Origin: Vishniacozyma victoriae
Lineage: Eukaryota; Basidiomycota; Tremellomycetes; Tremellales; Bulleribasidiaceae
Direction of reading: 5' to 3'
DNA: 64,000 nucleotides
Assembly: GCA_017654735.1 (NCBI GenBank)
Contig: JADPYG010000091.1
Span: 186,001-250,000, forward strand
Part shown: positions 59,668 through 64,000 of the stretch, in pieces
How the letters are laid out: the number at the start of each line of letters is the position of its first letter
Numbering within the stretch: the stretch's first letter is position 1
The notes under the pieces: model-generated
The model's database searches: none
What the model was told of the DNA's origin: nothing
Seen by the model: only the letters and a program-made list of their open reading frames with translations
Position numbers and translations under genes: made by a program

Positions 59668-62600
59668 ATGCAGAGATCAAACAAATCCTCAGCTTCATCC
59701 CGATCAAATAACGCAACCACTTCCCTAAGGCGTACACTCCGTACATCAACCCACGAATCAGACGACGACGACGTAGCAGATCCAAGACCCTGGGAGACAA
59801 GGGGTCCATTAAATCTATACGGATCAGCGAAAGATAATTACCATCCATCATTAGCACACGAGAGGGATAGTCCAGTTGGTGATTTACCTTTGTACGAAAT
59901 GGAAACTAGGCGGAGAGCGAATGCTACCCCTACAATGGGGATTTATGGCGAGAAGGAGGTTACCATGGGTCTAGGATTGGGAGAGAAGCAACCACTGCAA
60001 ATGGTAGATGATGGAGATTCGGGGAAATGGGGGAAAGGGTTCGGTGAAGGACCTGGATATGGGGGAAAGAGGGGTTTACCTCCTAGGCAAAAGAGGGTTC
60101 CTGGTTGGGTGAGTGCTGTTTGCTAGGATGCCTAGCGGGACTTGGCTAATGGTCAGAAAGGGTTCATTGCCGAGCACGACGAATGGGTCTGGACTGCCAT
60201 TTATACCTTACTATCAATGTTGACCCGGTTCTGGAGAATAGGAGCAGCGAATTACGTTGTCTGGGATGAAGTCAGTCCATCCACTTCTCCCCTTTGGAGA
60301 GTCACTGATGGAAGGCTCACTTTGGTAAATTCGGATCACATTACCTTAATCGAGATTTCTACTTCGACGTCCATCCCCCATTAGGCAAGATGCTAGTCGG
60401 TCTAGCAGGTTTATTATCAGGATACAACGGTGGATTCGATTTCAAGTCTGGTGTTGAATACCCAACCGACGTCCCTTATACAGCAATGAGGATCATGCTT
60501 GCTTCCTTCGGTGTCGCCCTTGTTCCAATCGCATGGTGGACCGCTGGTGAACTTGGATGGTCAAAATACGCCAGGCATTGGGTCACTGTCTGTGTCCTAT
60601 GTGGTGAGTCACATATACTTACACATGGAGGAGGCTGATGGTAGATGTCGGATGGCTCTGTATCTCAAGGTTCATCCTCCTCGATTCCATGTTATTATTC
60701 TTCACCTTCACCACGACATTAGGACTGGTCAAATTCCATAATCAGCGACATGATGCTTTTGGGGATGATTGGTGGATTTGGTTGATTTTCACCGGATGGT
60801 CAATTGGATGTGTATGTAGTGTCAAGTGGGTTGGGATGTTTGCCATGGCCATGGTTGGTGTGTACACTGTGGAAGATCTATGGGAGAAGTTTGGTGATCT
60901 CTCCATGCCCCTCGTGAGTCCTTGTTCCTAGACGCGATTGAAGTGGGAGAGCTAGTGAATGACAGGCTAATCTCCAGAGGACGTATATCAAGCACTGGGT
61001 CGCACGAATCGTCGCTCTCCTCGTCGTACCATTCATCGTCTACGCCACATGTTTCAAGATCCATTTCATGATCCTCAACCGATCCGGACCCGGAGACGCA
61101 CAAATGTCATCCCTTTTCCAAGCCCATTTACGAGGAAACGATTTCGGTGAATCCCCATTAGAAGTCGCCTATGGTTCCAAAGTCACTCTGAAGAACTATG
61201 GGTATGGAGGTGGATTACTTCATTCCCATGTCCAATCGTTCCCTGTTGGATCACTACAACAACAAGTAACATGTTATCACTACAAGGACGAAAACAACAA
61301 TTGGCTAGTTACTCCCACATGGCAATCTGATCCAGTCGACCCTGATGGACCTATCCGATTCCTACAAAATGGCGACGTCCTCCGATTAGTACATGTCTCC
61401 ACTGGGAGAAATCTACATTCCCACCCAATAGCTGCTCCTGTGACGAAAGAACATCATGAAGTTGCTGGATATGGAAATGAAACGATTGGAGATGATAATG
61501 ATCATTGGGTTGTGGAGATTGTGGATGATACACATCGAGGAAAGGATGCAAAGAATGGAAGAGTTCATTCTTTGACTACTAGGATGAGGTTCAAACATAA
61601 AACTTTGAATTGTTGGTTGAGGGCTGCGAATACTGTGTTGCCGCAGTGGGGGTTCAAGCAGGTTGAAGTTACTTGTGATAAAGAGAATAATCCAAAGGAT
61701 GTACATACGTTCTGGAACGTCGAGTCGCATTGGAACGAGAGGCGTGAGTCAACTTTCTCTTTCATCCTCCACTATGTCGACTCCCCCTCCTTTCTTGCTT
61801 CATACTTTCCGTTCATCCTTCACTTGAACACAAGGAGACTGCCAGTGCTAACCCACAGTCCCACCTGGAGATGTCAAACTCTACAAATCCCCATTCTGGC
61901 GCGATTTCGTTCACTTGAACGTAGCAATGTGGACATCAAACAACGCCCTAGTCCCCGATCCCGATAAAGAAGATATCCTAGCATCTCTCCCACTCGACTG
62001 GCCATTCCTAAGATTGGGATTAAGAATGTGCGGATGGGGTGATAATCAAATCAAATATTACTTATTGGGTACCCCTATTATTTGGTACTTTTCGACCATA
62101 TCCTTGGGGCTTGCTTTGGGAGTTGTGTTTTGGTATACCGCCAGAGCTCAGAGGAGTTATAAAGATTGGGCTCCTGGTATGTAGGCCGTCAGGCCGTCCC
62201 TGTCATAGAGACAAGGAAGAAACTGACGAAATAGGACAATTTGAACACTTTTTATATGTTGGGAAAATCGCTTTGGCAGGTTGGGCATTCCATTATCGTA
62301 TGTCCCCTTCTGCAATACCAGGTTTGAGCTGATGGATAGTACCATTCTTGATAATGGGCCGAGTCACCTATTTGCACCACTACGTAAGTCTCTCTCCATT
62401 TTCCCTTACCTATACTCATTACCCTCGCTTCTTCTTTTCACTCGCCCTACCTTGCATCCGCACTCACACTCCCACTCCGTGGTTTCGCACTCACACTCGC
62501 ACTATCGCGCTCATGGTCGCTAACAAACAGCTCCCTACCCTATGGTTCGCAGTCCTAATGGCAGGCCATGTCCTCAATCACCTAATATTCGATTCTCAAC

Positions 62601-62849
62601 GTCTATCCCCAGGCGCGAGGTTCATCTGGTTCATCATCTGGACAGGCAGTGTGATTGTGAACTTCTGGTGGTTCAAGGACTTTGCACTTGGGATTTACGG
62701 ACCTGTGAATGATCATAAAGGGTGGTTATGGAGGGGTAGCTGGAATGTGAGTCAAGCCAGAGAGCCCATTAGGGCGACCTTTGGGCGGGTAGCTCTGTGC
62801 TGCCTAGGTTTAGAGAACGGAGCTGATGTAATAGGTTTACAATACATAG
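59668..62849 (+). CDS. PMT2: Protein O-mannosyltransferase, Pmt2 subfamily
   Basis: ER membrane enzyme that starts O-mannosylation from dolichol-phosphate mannose. About ten exons. A hydrophilic N-terminus of about 150 residues precedes the first membrane segment (WVWTAIYTLLSMLTRFWRIG). The catalytic first loop has VVWDE, then AHFGKFGSHYLNRDFYFDVH with PPLGKMLVGLAG; the DE pair is required in the family. FILLDSMLLFFTFTTTLGLV, the conserved loop SGPGDAQMSSLFQAHLRGND, SKVTLKNYGYGGGLLHSHVQ and QQQVTCYHYKDENNNWLVTP open the MIR domain. The GPGDAQMSSLFQ wording marks Pmt2 rather than Pmt1 or Pmt4. The C-terminal block has membrane segments PIIWYFSTISLGLALGVVFW, GRVTYLHHYLPTLWFAVLMA and FIWFIIWTGSVIVNFWWFKD. 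The last exon, after a gatgtaatag acceptor, gives SWNVYNT and stops at 62847-62849. Confidence 0.9.
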
Positions 62850-63221
62850 ACGACCCTTTCGGAGTTGGAGAAGGAGAAAATCATGATGATCATGTTACAT
62901 CGTCGATATTAAAGAGAATCTTACGACACACTAGATTATCAATCTTAAAGATAGATCATTTGCATGTGCTATATGTCCTATTCTCATTCTTATCTAATCG
63001 TATCAGCCTATCCTGACTCTGACTACTAGACTGATCAGCTTCGGCTGGGTATCATGTGCGAAGAGGGAAGCTAAAACAGCTCAAGTGGTATATAATGCAA
63101 TACATCTCGCCAGCTAAATGACTATTATTCGCTGAGATACCCAGCGCTCGGTAATCATGCCCACCCTCGAGCAGCTCGACGTTCCTTCTCGACTTGGATC
63201 ACTTTTCAAGCTACTCGCTCC
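62850..63221. other. Convergent intergenic region, 372 bp
   Basis: 3' regions of PMT2 (+) and DFR1 (-). An ORF-like extension past the PMT2 stop is out of frame with the last exon. No gene was recognised. Confidence 0.35.
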
Positions 63222-63996
<775 letters not shown>

Positions 63997-64000
63997 CTTG

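Overview
The window reads as nuclear DNA of a basidiomycete yeast of the Tremellales (Cryptococcus/Kwoniella type). The evidence is dense protein-coding genes on both strands, almost all broken by short GT-AG introns (33 to about 350 nt) with a CTGAY or CTAAY branch site just before the AG, and the gene content: a Stealth-family xylosylphosphotransferase (XPT1-like), an AA9 LPMO with a long Ala/Pro linker, Pmt2, Kch1 and a HIRIP3-type histone chaperone. I recognised no transposon, CRISPR array, tRNA or rRNA. Gene models were joined by hand from splice signals and family conservation, so terminal exons of the longer genes are less certain than internal ones.

Layout. 1-3113: SED5 (partial, -) head to head with SmG (+), then an unknown single-pass membrane protein (-). 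3812-9024: an Atg22-like MFS transporter (-) divergent from a secreted AA9 LPMO (+). 9416-15695: XPT1-like glycophosphotransferase (-), old yellow enzyme (-) and, divergent from it, an NmrA-type oxidoreductase (+). 15839-22222: four minus-strand genes or gene regions: HIRIP3-like chaperone, GPI-anchored GH16 glucanase and a coiled-coil protein. 22435-30873: DPH6, KCH1 and FRS2 on the plus strand. 31273-33190: two tandem paralogues for small secreted Cys-containing proteins (-). 33493-39880: the large glycogen debranching enzyme gene (-), then a BSP-type metallopeptidase (+). 42165-44387: eL42 and uS13 ribosomal protein genes, head to head. 44721-49472: an array of three related intronless genes of unknown function, the third decayed and followed by a degenerate 20-residue tandem repeat. 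49892-64000: MED11-like, histone H3, fimbrin, EMG1, uL4, PMT2 and dihydrofolate reductase.

How the genes fit together. Most are housekeeping: vesicle fusion, splicing, translation and translation-factor modification (uL4, eL42, uS13, EMG1, FRS2, DPH6), chromatin (H3, HIRIP3), transcription (MED11), actin (fimbrin), folate (DHFR) and storage carbohydrate (GDB1). A second theme is the cell surface: LPMO, XPT1, GH16, Pmt2 and the two secreted paralogues all act in the secretory pathway or wall. The least explained DNA is (i) the 44.7-49.5 kb array with its decayed repeat gene, (ii) a GC-rich motif that recurs in the longer introns of unrelated genes and changes orientation between donor and acceptor sides, and (iii) a cluster of ATGCAT palindromes in and upstream of the histone H3 gene.
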